Positions 1 to 11,241 of a stretch of 64,000 bases of DNA are shown one piece after another. The position numbers and the translations under genes are program-made. The notes below the pieces were generated by a model. That model was given only the letters and a program-made list of their open reading frames with translations, was not told the origin of the DNA and did not search any database. The stretch covers positions 32,396 to 96,395 of the forward strand of contig JAECUM010091481.1 of assembly GCA_016617855.1 (NCBI GenBank), written 5' to 3'. How positions within the stretch are numbered: position 1 is the stretch's first letter; the number at the start of each line of letters is the position of its first letter. Source of the DNA: Megalonaias nervosa (Eukaryota > Mollusca > Bivalvia > Unionida > Unionidae).

Positions 1-502
1 ATGAATAGCGGCTGTTGCAAGGGAACTTTTACGATGGTAACATTGAGGTCGTCGTAAAACTGGTTCTTAACTTCCGGGGAAGATGGCAATGTAGGCGCTG
101 AGCAGGATGATCAATCCGGTTGATGTCTGAAGCTGAAGTTACAGGATCCTCTCAGTTCCATCTGAGGGAGGTACAATGAAACTAAGCAGACTGCTGTTCT
201 TGATAGTGAAATCAACGCCATGCTCTGTTGACGCATCTGGAGGCTCTCCAAACCAGAATAATGATTAGTCTTTCTCCCTGAGTGTGTTAAACGCAGAGTC
301 TTGTCTCTTGGAGGGTGACAATGTCAATCTGAAGTCTGCACAGTTCATTGTTGATCAGGGCCGTCTTCTGAGCGTCGTTTACACGTTGTAGATCTTCCGA
401 GTGTTCTGGTGTCATGGTCGTCACGTTCCAGGTTCCCAGCCTGAGTGCTGGTATTTTGCTTTTCTGCCTGGTTATGCCTGGTGCAAGGTTTCCAATCCAC
501 AT
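1..502 (-). pseudogene. LINE endonuclease (EEP domain) fragment, cut by the window edge
   Basis: The minus strand encodes the start of the endonuclease of a non-LTR retrotransposon. A LGTWNVTTM-type opening motif is followed by TLQETRL, whose glutamate is a metal ligand in exonuclease-endonuclease-phosphatase (EEP) domains; this enzyme nicks target DNA for target-primed reverse transcription. The open frame (290-502) ends in a stop. The domain goes on in other frames towards position 1, where FYDDLNVTIVKVP resembles the segment just before the LGDFNARVG motif of such enzymes. The copy is therefore frameshifted and not functional. The RT part would lie left of the window. The assignment to the 'craniofacial development protein 2-like' LINE group is from memory of that family. 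Confidence 0.7.
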
Positions 503-960
503 GTTAAGTATACACTCTAAGCCTCACGCACCCAGAACGGCAGGCAGATCGTGGTGGGACAGAACCTTATTGAGTGGGGGCTGCCCAGTTTGTGGCAGGC
601 GGTATTCTGTCCATTGAGATTACATCATCTTTTCCACCGTTGGAAGCAACCCCTGGCGCCTCGCTTTACGCCAGTCAAGCATTAAGACTAATAACCGGTA
701 ACTGCTGATTCTCTTGTTGTGTGGACACGATATGGCGAAGCTGGAGTGTCTTCTCCAGGGTAGGTTTTGTGGAGACCCTGGGTTGCCAGTGCGTCAGGGT
801 GCCCCTCTTGACCTCACTAGTATAATCCAAGGGAAAGGAAATCCCAATACATTTGGTACCAATTCAGCTGCAGGAAGTTGCCAGGTGCTGGTATATGACC
901 ACCTAATGGGTTCCACTCCTGATTTTTTTAATCGGGGTTTACCCTCTTAGTCTTTTTCAC
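503..960 (-). mobile_element. Probable 5' leader of the same LINE
   Basis: This GC-richer stretch directly upstream of the minus-strand endonuclease start has no convincing open frame and differs in composition from the AT-rich DNA beyond 960. Its position and composition fit the untranslated leader of the LINE; a host-derived flank is the alternative. The element boundary is taken as the start of the ATT microsatellite. Confidence 0.4.
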
Positions 961-976
961 ATGTACACGGGAATGT

Positions 977-977
977 A

Positions 978-1017
<40 letters not shown>
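977..1017. repeat. (TTA)n microsatellite
   Basis: Uninterrupted TAT/TTA trinucleotide run, about 13 units, next to the inferred 5' end of the LINE leader. Confidence 0.95.
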
Positions 1018-1971
1018 GTGCGTTTTAAATGAATTCAGATGTGCTGAATAAAGTGTAGGGCGTACATTGTTCTTTCTGAATCCAGAGATCGAACGCGGCA
1101 ACGTACGAGCACATCTAGCCTGGCAAACTTTTCAATCACTCACATAAATTTTCTTGTTCGTTGCTTTTTAGTACACGAAGAAAGGGAAGTTTTGTAGTAA
1201 ATGTTTTTGCGGAGAATTCTTTCGCGACCACACCAGCTTCGGAAAAATAACTTTCACCGGGAAGATAAATATTGTGTTTCCCGCCTGTATATCATATATC
1301 AGAGGCGTCCTCCTTTTATAGATGGGGGTCAAGACAGATAAAATGCTTACGGTCGCGGGACGCATGAGCAGGAACAGCTCCTTTTAACTAACTGTGCACA
1401 TACATTTAAATGCAATTTTTTTAAAAGGACTGCATACATGGCACAATGTGATGGACTGGACTGCATGCGGCCACTGGACCGCGGGTTGTATGTACATGCC
1501 TGTCATATATGTTGCCAAGATTAGCATATAGGAAATGTAAATCTTCCGAGGTATAATATAATTACGCACACAAGCCAACTGTGGTGGCTACCTGTCTTCC
1601 AGATGTTTTCAAGTTTAAGAATCAGCGAAAGCTCAAGAGGATGCTCACATATGCAGGGAGGGATGAGAGGGATTTAATGTTAATGTGGTCTGATAAGTTT
1701 TATCAGGGAACATAATTTACGATAATAATTTCCTTTCGCTGCCCAATTATTACCAGATCACAATAACAATAGGAAAATGGCAATATGGTTGCATCCTTAA
1801 GGAAGGTTAGATCATTCTCTAACGCGCAGGTAGCACAAGTTGTAAACAGGACATCGATACAACACTGAACCCATGTCGTGCTGAGAAGAAAAGTGTTATT
1901 TCATCAATCAGATTTTTCCCGGAGAATCCAAGGAAAGGAATAAGCTCCAAGCTTAGAGCAAGGTATTGGTG
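1018..1971. other. Non-coding stretch, nothing recognised
   Basis: Only short open frames of under 70 codons occur, without known motifs. No RNA gene or repeat could be identified by eye. Confidence 0.5.
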
Positions 1972-2415
1972 CTATGAACTGACTATGGTGATTTGCTGAG
2001 CAGCCTCCCAATGTAGGTCCCAGGAGATAAACTCATTTCTGGGAAGCTCGATCACGTAGGGTAACACTGGAGATAGTCGACTGCGTATACCAACCAACGG
2101 CCTCCATGTTATTTTGAATTGCCTCATTGATGGATCACCTGAGCAGAAGGAACGAATGACTATTCTCTTATTACCCATACATCGTAATCTATTCTCGGCG
2201 ACAAAACCAGGTTGCATCATCAGTACGACTGGAACATCCGATCGGAACTGGATGTAGTTTGGGTCAACCGATTGGGCAAGCGAATAGCTCATCATGCAGT
2301 TTGAAGTTAGAGCCACAAGAAAACATTTATTTAACACTGAAGCTTCTTCCCAGCAAGGGGGACAAATTCTTATTGTGACCAATATCTTCTCTCCCATGAC
2401 ATTTGAACGTGCCAA
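1972..2415 (-). CDS. Unrecognised 147-codon open frame
   Basis: I do not recognise this protein. It is the longest open frame in the first 5 kb outside repeats, with a mixed composition rather than low complexity, no signal peptide, no clear membrane helix and no known motif. It could be a decayed exon, part of an unknown repeat or a chance frame. No TATA box or splice sites could be assigned with confidence. Confidence 0.2.
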   Translation of the reverse strand: MARSNVMGEKILVTIRICPPCWEEASVLNKCFLVALTSNCMMSYSLAQSVDPNYIQFRSDVPVVLMMQPGFVAENRLRCMGNKRIVIRSFCSGDPSMRQFKITWRPLVGIRSRLSPVLPYVIELPRNEFISWDLHWEAAQQITIVSS

Positions 2416-4352
2416 AATTTATGGAAAGATAATCAGAAAAGAATATGAAGAAAGCTAGCCAATCAATGAATGGTAGCTAGGAGAGAAATATCATCGTTGT
2501 CCCTACACCGGTCTACTGCGGAAAGTCACTTTCCTTCGCATGCTTTTAAAGTGGAGGATCTTGTAACCTGTCGCTGTTCTCTCCACGATCGCAGGGCTGA
2601 ATTCTCATCCGCGCAAGGATCTCCTGGCAAGAGTCAGGAGGAAAGAAGGAGCATGACTGGGCATGGGTGGAGAAAAGGTTAACATGGGTTGCTTAAGCAG
2701 GGTGGGGTCGCCTTTATTTTCATGGGAACGTTTACTGCTGCTTTGACCTAGGACTAACTTATCGGAGAGGGGTGATGACAGCCATTTGGCAATTCTGGTC
2801 CCTCACTCTATAAACTACTATTGGGATCAATATGGATTTATTAAAAGCGTAACCCCAAAACCCCTTTGCAATGGTCCTGAAATTGGAGATATGAAGTTTG
2901 ACAATTTGAGGTTCCACCTTGTCGGAAAGACGAGTATCATCACAAGTCCAACGAAGCGATTAAAGACGGAGGGATGGAAAAATTACCCCGGTGCAGCAGC
3001 TGACCTCTGTTCTGCAGCGTGATGGCTAGGACGTTGAACCTGTCCTTGATTTCATTGACCTGTCCAGATATATCTTCTCGGAAGTGTCAGCGGACAAACT
3101 CACATCCCTTAAAACAACATTTTGGTGACTAGGTCCCGCCAAATCCCGCCACAACATTTGAAGACATAATTCACCAAGATAGAGTTCCACTTGGTAGTGA
3201 CTGTCGTGAAATGAACTAGTATGGAAGCACCTCCCTCCCAAACGAACGAACTTGCGTCTTTGCAGATCGAAATTCCAAGTAAGATTGCTGCCGCTAACCA
3301 CTCCGTCCTGTCACCGTCACCATCGTATGGTGTGTAACACACTACCATGCGTGGTCACTGTCAAGGCGAAACAAAGCCAAAAACGCTAAGTCGAACATGA
3401 ATCACTTTGCAACAACATTCCAGATCAATTTTGGAGTTGCACTGAACATCTGCTGAGCGATTTTGTAGAAAGGAATGCATATTCGTCATTGGTGTCCGAT
3501 ACAGACGCAGATGCTTACAGACAAGAAAGTTTTCGAATTACTTGGGTCTCAATTTGTACCTGGTCTTAGATAATGAAAAGGGTGTCGGTCGGCCTAGTGG
3601 GCAGCCGGCATGTACGAATGTTGTGGGCGATAAAGGACGATGAGATAGGTAGCTAACCTCTTGTGCTCAATCTTACATGCACTAATGCCCTGCGCAGGCA
3701 CTCAGCGGGTGGGAAGCTTAGTGGGTTGTCAAATAAAGGGAGGAAATATTGAAATATGTTGTTGAAAGTCGTGAGCATTTCACAGGTTGTTTCTTGAATC
3801 AAACCCAGTATATGCTATTCTAGAAGTGAGTTTGAGGGATTTGGCGTTGTTGCATCTGTGTAGTCCTGTTACTCTGATTCCAGATATCACTACGTGATGG
3901 CCGCCATCAACATGCTTCAAGGAATCCTAAACGAGGGTAGGTATTTAGGTGGGGCCATCACAGAATCTTTCACGACATTGGGCATAGACTCGATCTGTGA
4001 ATTAGGATGTAAGCTCAATACGTCAATGTCAGACGACTTTGATCATGACCAGTTAGCTTTGCCCTTTATTTGGTTACAAAGTACGGTTAGTCGAAACTCC
4101 CCAGATTTGCAGATTCTGAAGGATTTTGATTTTGGAACATTTGGTGCAAACCAGAGACATCTCATGCTTGTCTTCGGTGATCATGAAACGATATGCTGGG
4201 TTTACTTTGACGTCAGAGTTTCAGCTTAAATGACAGAGATAAAAAAATTACTAAGTAACAGGAGTAGTATAGCAGGTAAGTCTAGATGCAAACGGGACTT
4301 TATGTTACACAGGATAAAATGATTTCAAACGGGTATATAACATTAGCCACCA
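2416..4352. other. Non-coding stretch with weak open frames
   Basis: Contains one 111-codon plus-strand frame (3894-4229) and two overlapping minus-strand frames near 3026-3348, none with recognisable motifs. I could not assign any repeat family. Confidence 0.4.
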
Positions 4353-4385
4353 TAATGAAATTTATGGGGACAAGATGTAATGTTA
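4353..4385 (+). repeat. Arm of a distant inverted repeat (partner at 8089-8121)
   Basis: About 32 bases (ATGAAATTT...GGGGACAAGATG...TTAA) match the reverse complement of the partner with about one mismatch, and weaker similarity extends on the left. The fossil Polinton fragment and the 48-bp minisatellite lie between the arms. Confidence 0.6.
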
Positions 4386-4433
4386 ATCTATCTGGAAATG
4401 TAACAGTTTGGTTTTTAAGACACATAAACACAC

Positions 4434-4436
<3 letters not shown>

Positions 4437-4474
<38 letters not shown>

Positions 4475-4475
4475 T
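4437..4475. repeat. (ATA)n microsatellite
   Basis: Continuous AAT/ATA trinucleotide run followed by a few imperfect units. Confidence 0.95.
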
Positions 4476-5159
4476 GATAATAATCCAGTGACAGGTAAAA
4501 TATTTATTAATCATTTTCTGAAGACTAGTGTTATTTTGCTACATTGTCGAATGAATGCAGAATGTTTGTCTTATGACAGATTTGTTTCTTAAATTCTTTA
4601 CAATTCTGCCTAAAATGACTTGTTCCTAGATTACAATTTTTCGTGTGCTAGATTTGGTTCTTAAATTTATCATAACATGATAGCAGCCCTACCACTGACT
4701 GTAACCTTGGTTTACTCATTATGCGACTTGAAAATAGTGTTGTTGAACCATATTATGAAATTTGCAAAGCCTAGCACTTCTGGCCTCGGTTTAAATTTCA
4801 TAAGAGGGGTAAAATTGTAACTGTTCTTGGCTAGAGCATTTTTAATTTTTACCAGTTTGCTGACACTTTACGAGTTCTTCAATCGAGAATGCTTTCGATA
4901 TCCTATACGTCAAATTCTTTCTTTGTCAATCCCTGTAACCCAGGTAAGTAATAAGATCCTTTTAACACTTCTCCGTTCATATCTTTCAATTTATAGACAG
5001 GGGTTCATGTCCACGTATTTATTCGGTGATACGAAAAAAATTTGTCAGCCTACTGGGTGAATATTCCTTATTAAAAGTACCTTTTGTTTTCCAACGCAAA
5101 CCCAATCTATAGTTTTTAATACGTCTTTCTTTTTTCTGATTTTTTGATGCTCTTAGCAA
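4476..5159. other. Non-coding AT-rich stretch, nothing recognised
   Basis: No frame with a recognisable product; only a 77-codon hydrophobic-rich frame at 4827-5060 that I cannot assign. Confidence 0.4.
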
Positions 5160-5164
5160 CTTAT

Positions 5165-5770
5165 TACAGTTACTTCGTTTGAGGTGTCACTTCTTCTGGG
5201 GCACATCCTATGTTACGATGGTGATATTGGTTGTAAGCTTTTACTAAATGTGGTAGCACGTTGATGTATTTGAGAGTATGTTGATATGTAACGTATTTCC
5301 ACATGAGTTTTTGAAAAGTTCTTTTAAAACGTTGCACGATACTAGCTTTCGTCTCAGGATTTTCAGTGCTTAAAAGATTAATGTGTCTTTTTAAAATTCT
5401 TTTTGAAAAGCTTGATTCAGAAATTCGGCGCCTTTGTCTGTTTGCCATCGTAGAGGGTGTCGACCACTTTGTTTCAAGCATTAATTTAGAAGCCAATGGA
5501 ACTACCTAGCTGATTCTAAAAACACACGAATGACACAAAACACATAATTGTGACTTCAATTGTACGAAGCTAAATGTGAAATAATCTGCTAAACCTGCTT
5601 GCGATTCATAATCGATTCCTTCTAATTTAGCTTGACTTCTGGAAACATTTCGTTGAATGGGTTTGTGTAACGTGTACGTCGATTCTTCGTGTAACCATTG
5701 CCTTACATCTTGCAGACGTAAAATTTTAAGCTTGGCTTCGGCAGAGCAGGCGGGAGGAGCAAGATTTTAG
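5165..5770 (-). pseudogene. Polinton integrase remnant
   Basis: In shifting frames the minus strand carries the landmarks of the intact integrase at 60067-61176: a TYTLHKPI block near 5670, an EGID block near 5600, then TENPETKASIV and HTLKYINVLPHL in the open frame 5170-5496. The glutamate context of the DDE catalytic triad (KASIVQRF) is still visible, but the region of the first aspartate is scrambled and the C-terminal chromodomain is absent. Not functional. Confidence 0.8.
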
Positions 5771-5979
5771 TAGATGCTAGCTAAAAGTGTCTCCTTGGGG
5801 TTTGTTGTTGCTGCTGCTCAGTAAGTAAACCAACTGCCGATGCTCTTTTGTTCGTGTGGTATTTTTCTGGATTTCAATGTTTGACTTGTCCGACGAGCAA
5901 TAGGAGATGCTCGTGCATGGGTGATCGGATTTTGTCTGACTCATTGTTTGCTTTTTTCTTTTCTTTTCTGCTGACAAGG

Positions 5980-6313
5980 ATGTGGAGATAAACGTTTTGA
6001 TCCAATCACTTCAGGATGCAGGTGTCAACTTGGGTATTCTAGTAAGTGAAACACCTCTTGGAAATTTTCTCCTAGATCTACTATCCCCGGGACTGCATCG
6101 AACAGTTGAAGTCCTTGCAATAAATTGTCCTAGCGTTGCGATTTTGCCGTTTCTGAAAAAAAATAGGTTGGATTTATTAATTAATTCTTATTTTAAGTGT
6201 CACATCTCGGTGAGCTTAGGATCAGGACGTAAATATGCTAATCGTTGTTCCAACTAGGTATTTAGTTCCACCCATTGCTTGTAAGGGATTAAAATTAATT
6301 TTCGTCCTTCCAT
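5980..6313 (-). pseudogene. Remnant of the proline-rich virion-type gene
   Basis: The minus strand starts with MEGRKLILIPYKQW, nearly the same as the first residues of the 59365-60063 gene of Polinton B, and then decays; no proline tracts can be followed. Its position directly upstream of the integrase remnant preserves the gene order of B. Confidence 0.7.
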
Positions 6314-6379
6314 ACGCTCCAAAGGTACAAGTGTAATGTCTCTCCAAGATAGTGTGTCATTTTTAAGTTCTTGCCAACC

Positions 6380-6640
6380 CTCCTCTTTAGAGTGGGTCAT
6401 ATTGGCATGGGTAGAAAAACTCCTCGTTGAGGGAGCTTTGTTTCTTTTGTCGAATTGGGATTTTCTTTTTCGCCATTTGTCCAAGAAGGTAACAATATCG
6501 TCCTAATTGCTGTTTCTGTCTCTGGGTCATATGAACCTTTCTTTTCGAAACGTTCAAATAACATTAACACGATGTATCTATGATTCGTTTGACGCTGTTT
6601 GAATAATTTGAGTACTGGATTTAATAAGTACTGACAAAAC
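6380..6640 (-). pseudogene. Remnant of a basic minor structural gene
   Basis: A minus-strand segment around 6440-6510 reads GQMAKKKIPIRQKKQ, aligning with RQMVHKKIPIGQKKK of the 58887-59300 gene of Polinton B, and in another frame ends in RGVFLPMPI like the RGGFLP motif of that gene. Frame changes between the two blocks show decay. Confidence 0.6.
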
Positions 6641-6660
6641 ATCCAAATGTTTAACTAAAC

Positions 6661-7170
6661 GATGAGGGAAATACTATCTTACATTTTTTAATGGTCTCCT
6701 CGGTAGATGGTGTAATCTTTAATATCCTTGTTTGGGAAAACAGAAGGAAATCTTGTTCAACACACTTTTTTTTAATACTAGAATTCGTATCCACTGTTGG
6801 TCGGGACGTCGTAAAAACTTTATTTAAGGTATTGCTGGTGTTCTCATCGGACTAAATAGTGCCAGTTCTTGTTTCGACAAATCCTGTACACTTTGTAACA
6901 TGCATATTATATCTTATAGTTGATAGTAGTGATTTTCCTACATATTTATCACTTTATATCCTTGACTGCGTCGTTGGTTTGCTTAGTCGTACAATTCTTC
7001 AGTGATAGTGAATTGTGAGAAAGGATTTTCAGGTATCGTTGGGGAAGGGCATCCGTCAAATAAACATCCTTGAAATTCGTACACTATATGTGGGTTTTCT
7101 AAGTCCCAGCCATTCACAGAACAAGATCCAATTTTCATTTTTCTCCAACGCCGTTTCTAGCATGTTGACA
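6661..7170. other. Non-coding stretch, nothing recognised
   Basis: No coding similarity seen; it could contain further, unrecognisable remains of the fossil Polinton. Confidence 0.35.
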
Positions 7171-7625
7171 ATGTCAGATACAAATTGATAACATGTTTAG
7201 ACAGTCAACAAACTGACTTGTCAGATACTGATTGATACCATGTCTAGAGCGTTGACACAATGACAATGTCAGATACTGATTGATACAATGTCTAGAGTGT
7301 TGACACAATGACAATGTCAGATACTGACTGATACCATGTCTAGAGTGTTGACACAATGACCATATCAGATACTGATTGATACCATATCTAGAGTGTTGAC
7401 ACAATGATAATGTCAGATACTGATTGATACCATGTCTAGAGTGTTGACACAATGACCATGTCAGATACTGATTGATACAATGTCTAGAGTGCTGACACAA
7501 TGACAGTGTCAGATACTGACTGATACCATGTCTAGAGTGTTGACACGATGACCATATCAGATACTGATTGATACCATGTCTAGGGAGTTGACACAATGAC
7601 AACGTCAGATACTGATTAATACCGT
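7171..7625. repeat. 48-bp minisatellite, about nine to ten units
   Basis: Units begin with CAGATACTGATTGATACCATG and recur every 48 bases at 7222, 7270, 7318, 7366, 7414, 7462, 7510, 7558 and 7606, with a diverged unit before 7222. Because 48 is a multiple of three, the minus strand stays open through the array and would encode a 16-residue repeat (NQYLTLSLCQHSRHGI). Neighbouring units differ by a few substitutions and higher-order two-unit patterns can be seen. A translated gene is unlikely: there is no promoter or other coding evidence. Confidence 0.95.
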
Positions 7626-10170
7626 CTTGTTCTGGGTCGTCATACATGTGTTAAAAAAAAACTAGATGCAAACGGAAGACTTAGACTTAGAAGGAACATG
7701 AAATTTGAACTCTTAAATTTCACAGTGCATGTCTAGGCCCTCTTTCAAAATTTTCTGGAAGTCACTTTTTGCGTAGCTCCAATGTGAAAATAATCTTCAT
7801 GCGCTACAAAACGACATTTCTTCTTCGTGGATCTTGACTCTGTCGGTATCATGACGGTAGATGGGCCAATCATTTCCTCCTCAAAATCACTAGCGTGAAC
7901 TTATGACAAAATATCTCTGATTGTATGTGGCGACACCTGAAGTCGTCATCTCTTAGCTTCTGATTTCATCTGGGAAGGATGTGATCTTTTTATGATCATT
8001 GTTGATTTAAGCAATTTACCTCTCTGTCTGACTATCTGTCTCTCTCCAAGCTAGACAGACTCATCATGTGAAACCAATGGATACATTTTTAACATTACAT
8101 CTTGTCCCCACAAATTTCATCTTGGCTGCCTGATGTTAAATTTCCGTTCGGATCTATAATCGTTTACTCTTTTTAACAAAGAATTCTTGTTTGGGCCTAA
8201 ATCACCGTACCTATACTACGAAAAGGTGACATTCACAGACGAGGAGAAAACTCACGAAGAAAAGACACGGAAAAAGTGTTACGACTCTATGGTCATAAAT
8301 TAAGTAACAGAAAGAAACAAAAAACCGACAAGTTTTGTAAAACTTAACAAATAATTAAATTATCAAACTTATAAAATGAAAATATAGCAGGAACTTAACA
8401 CTATTATGAACTGAATCAAATGATCCTAAAAGTTCTATTCAAATCCAAAAGAATCGAATGTTCCAAATGAATTTCAGATTCTCGAATGCTACGTATCACG
8501 TATACCCCATGTGACAGACCTTACTACTTAATCTATTATTTCACAATACCTATTCACGTAAACTAACCCATCCAATCGGAAATAACTGATTTCTTCTAAG
8601 AACCCACCTGACCCCACCAGCCAATGAGAAATTACCCCAAACTTGTCAGCATATTTTATTATTAGAAACTTCACAATCATTTATAGATCCTATGCAATCT
8701 ACAGTCACTGTAACATTTTAAAATAGAATCTATACCTGTGTACAAAATTAGCTGTGTAATATCTTCTGCACAGACTATCACTACTATTTACAGTGATGAA
8801 CAAAAATTACACATAATATAGATACAGTCATGTACCAAGAGTTACAAAAATATAGATATACATAACAAAAGTTAGTATACAAAACATAATGTGGCGTCTG
8901 CAAATCAAACTATAGCACTGAATAAGAGCAATGTAAACATGTATCACTTACCGGTCAGAGGCCAAGTAAAACACAAAGTGAAAAATTGGAATAAAATTCC
9001 CTCAAAGAAAAACTGGATACCATTCAGCTTTACAGAAAGATGAATAAGAGAAAATTGGTAAAATCAAATTGATTATAGGTGGCATAAAGACGTAATTACA
9101 TAGTATCCCGTGTGATTGACTTATATTGGGATACTATTTTTGGAAGTCTATACGACATATAAGCGGGGAAGAAGAATTTTCGTCTTTCCGGGATGTCTGC
9201 ATTCTGGAGGTAACGCAAGTTATTGTCCTAACGTTAGTGTTGTCGTATAATGTACTTGATGGAGAATATTTGATTTACTTAAAGGAAAAGTCCGTCTTGC
9301 ATTTTATTTCTCATACACAGTATGGAGGAAGGCATGTTTTATATAGTCTCCATACCAGAATGGAAAATATTATTGTATTTCTACTAAATAAATCCACTGA
9401 AGGTACCATATTGTTAATGTCAGTGTCGGTCGTCATCAGAAACTGCCAGTGACAACAGAAAGTAGGTTTGTGTTTACACCGTCGATACCTACTTTAAAGT
9501 TAATGCTTACATTTCTTATCTGCCAAAGAAAACGTGCTATTTACTTCTTAATCCGATATTTCTGATGATGAAATTCAGCAGTAACAGATGATATTAATTT
9601 TCGGTCCAGATAAATAATGATTTATTTGTTTTCAAGTGTCGAAAACATTCACATTCTGTTCTGAATAGACTCCTTATGCATGTACTCGTAACTCACTTGT
9701 AGCATCGTAACACCGGTATGTAACGTTATGGATAGCATAAATATATGTCAGGATGTACTCATAGCAGAACATGTGTACTTAGGGGTTGTTTCATAATATA
9801 TATCAGCTATGAGTGAAGTTTGTTTCAGAAATGGATTCGCTTGCCTTGAACCCTGTTAGATTTGTATACTGTGGTTGTAACAAAACATTTCCACAGTGAA
9901 AATGTTCTATCGATGCCCACCACCCCTTCTTTAGCTGATAAAAAGACTCCAAGTTCATTATATGTTCAAGAGTATAGCATATTACTGAGGATAAGGAATT
10001 GTCTCTAGAATGAATAATTTAAGCTACGTACGGATGTTTATTGGCCATTTACTATAAATCTAATAGCAATAATTACATTACCTACAATTTATAAAGCTTA
10101 TAAACTCGTTTGCATCATGCCTACTGTACTGTAAATAAAGCTATTTATGCGAGTTAGGAAACAACAACAG
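7626..10170. other. AT-rich non-coding stretch
   Basis: No gene recognised. It holds the right arm of the inverted repeat (8089-8121) and a segment at 8277-8345 similar to 44028-44095 (a dispersed repeat). One 108-codon plus-strand frame (9126-9452) has no recognisable motif. Confidence 0.4.
8089..8121 (-). repeat. Right arm of the distant inverted repeat
   Basis: Reverse complement of 4353-4385 with about one mismatch; see that entry. Confidence 0.6.
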
Positions 10171-10207
10171 TAATAATAATAATAATAATAATTATTATTA
10201 TTTTATA

Positions 10208-10300
<93 letters not shown>
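10171..10300. repeat. (AAT)n/(TTA)n followed by a long (AT)n microsatellite
   Basis: A short AAT run turns into TTA at about 10190, forming a palindrome, and then about 90 bases of perfect AT dinucleotides run to 10300. Such a tract can extrude a cruciform and is a likely assembly-length uncertainty. Confidence 0.95.
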
Positions 10301-10311
10301 TGGTCGATTGT

Positions 10312-10685
10312 GCACTATTCATGTTTGATTGTAAAAGATTGCATTAAATTGCGGTAGATCGTACTGGATTGTGGTATACTGGTGTATTGTTGCCTTTAAA
10401 CGCTTGTTAGTAGTAGACTCTGGAAGGTTGTTGTGGATCATGGTAGATTGTGGTAGGTTGCAGTGGATTGTGGTAAACTGTGGTATATACACTGGCCGAT
10501 TGTGGTTATTTTCAAGCTTAATTGTAGAAGACTGAGGTTGACTGATGTATTTTCTAAGTCTATTGTAATAGATTGCAGTAGATTGTGGTAGTTTGTGGTA
10601 GATGGTAGCTGATTGTGGCAGATTGTTGTAGTGGATTGTGGTAGATGGTAGTTGATTGTGGTAGACTGTGGTAAATCGTGTTGCC
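10312..10685. repeat. Degenerate GATTGTGGTA short-period repeat
   Basis: The block is made of diverged 10-12 base units of the form GATTGTGGTA. The minus-strand open frame across it (rich in N, Q, S, T, Y, H) is a by-product of the repeat, not a gene. Confidence 0.85.
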
Positions 10686-10693
10686 GGCAAATA

Positions 10694-10701
10694 AATATGT
10701 A

Positions 10702-10752
<51 letters not shown>

Positions 10753-11068
10753 GGATTTTTAACGTAGCTTTAACAACTTTTCAGTCATATCGCTACGATG
10801 TTTGCAGTGTTGCAGTTTATAGTGATATCTAGCACTGGGGCATCATGCCGCAGACATGTAGCATGATGTCCCACCGAGTCACATTATCCTAACACCAGGC
10901 CGACCAGTCCTAACACTAACCTCTTAATGCTGAGCGCCAAGCGAGGTAGCTGTTAGTACCATTTTTGTAAGTCTTTGGTATGACTCGGCCGGGGATCGAA
11001 CCCACGACCTCCCGCATCCAAGGCGGACGCTCTAACCACTAGGCCACCGGAGCGGTCAATATGTAATG
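10694..11068 (-). mobile_element. tRNA-derived SINE, copy 1, with target-site duplication
   Basis: On the minus strand the element starts with a tRNA-like head: box A TGGCCTAGTGG, an arm resembling an anticodon arm with TGG, and box B GGTTCGATCCC. A unique body of about 230 bases and a (CA)n tail follow. The 11-bp sequence AATATGTAATG flanks it on both sides (10694-10704 and 11058-11068), which shows insertion by LINE-type retrotransposition. Copies 2 and 3 share head, body and tail. Confidence 0.93.
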
Positions 11069-11241
11069 GTATTCGTGTTCTAAATCATCACCTCATTCAC
11101 TCAATGGATTATGTCTCAAATGTTTAGAATATATATCATTTCGTAAATCACTACAGTTATTTCTAATATCAGTATACCGACTAGATAATTTCCTGTTACC
11201 AACGAAAAAAAAAACCGGGTAGTCACTTGTGTTGTCGTAGT

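Larger units (their letters stand above)
5160..6660 (-). mobile_element. Fossil Polinton fragment (same lineage as Polinton B)
   Basis: Three neighbouring Polinton genes can be recognised on the minus strand in the same order as in Polinton B: remains of the basic minor structural protein (about 6640-6380), the start of the proline-rich-type gene (from 6313) and the integrase (about 5770-5165). The protein-level resemblance to B is clear, roughly three quarters of residues in the best integrase block, while the DNA has become AT-rich and is full of frameshifts. The limits are those of recognisable coding sequence, not the true ends. Confidence 0.8.

Noticed and set aside
7171..7625. CRISPR array
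   Set aside because: Units are contiguous 48-bp repeats without unique spacers, in a eukaryotic context.
10319..10690. N/Q/S/T/Y-rich protein gene
   Set aside because: It only reflects the GATTGTGGTA-type short tandem repeat.
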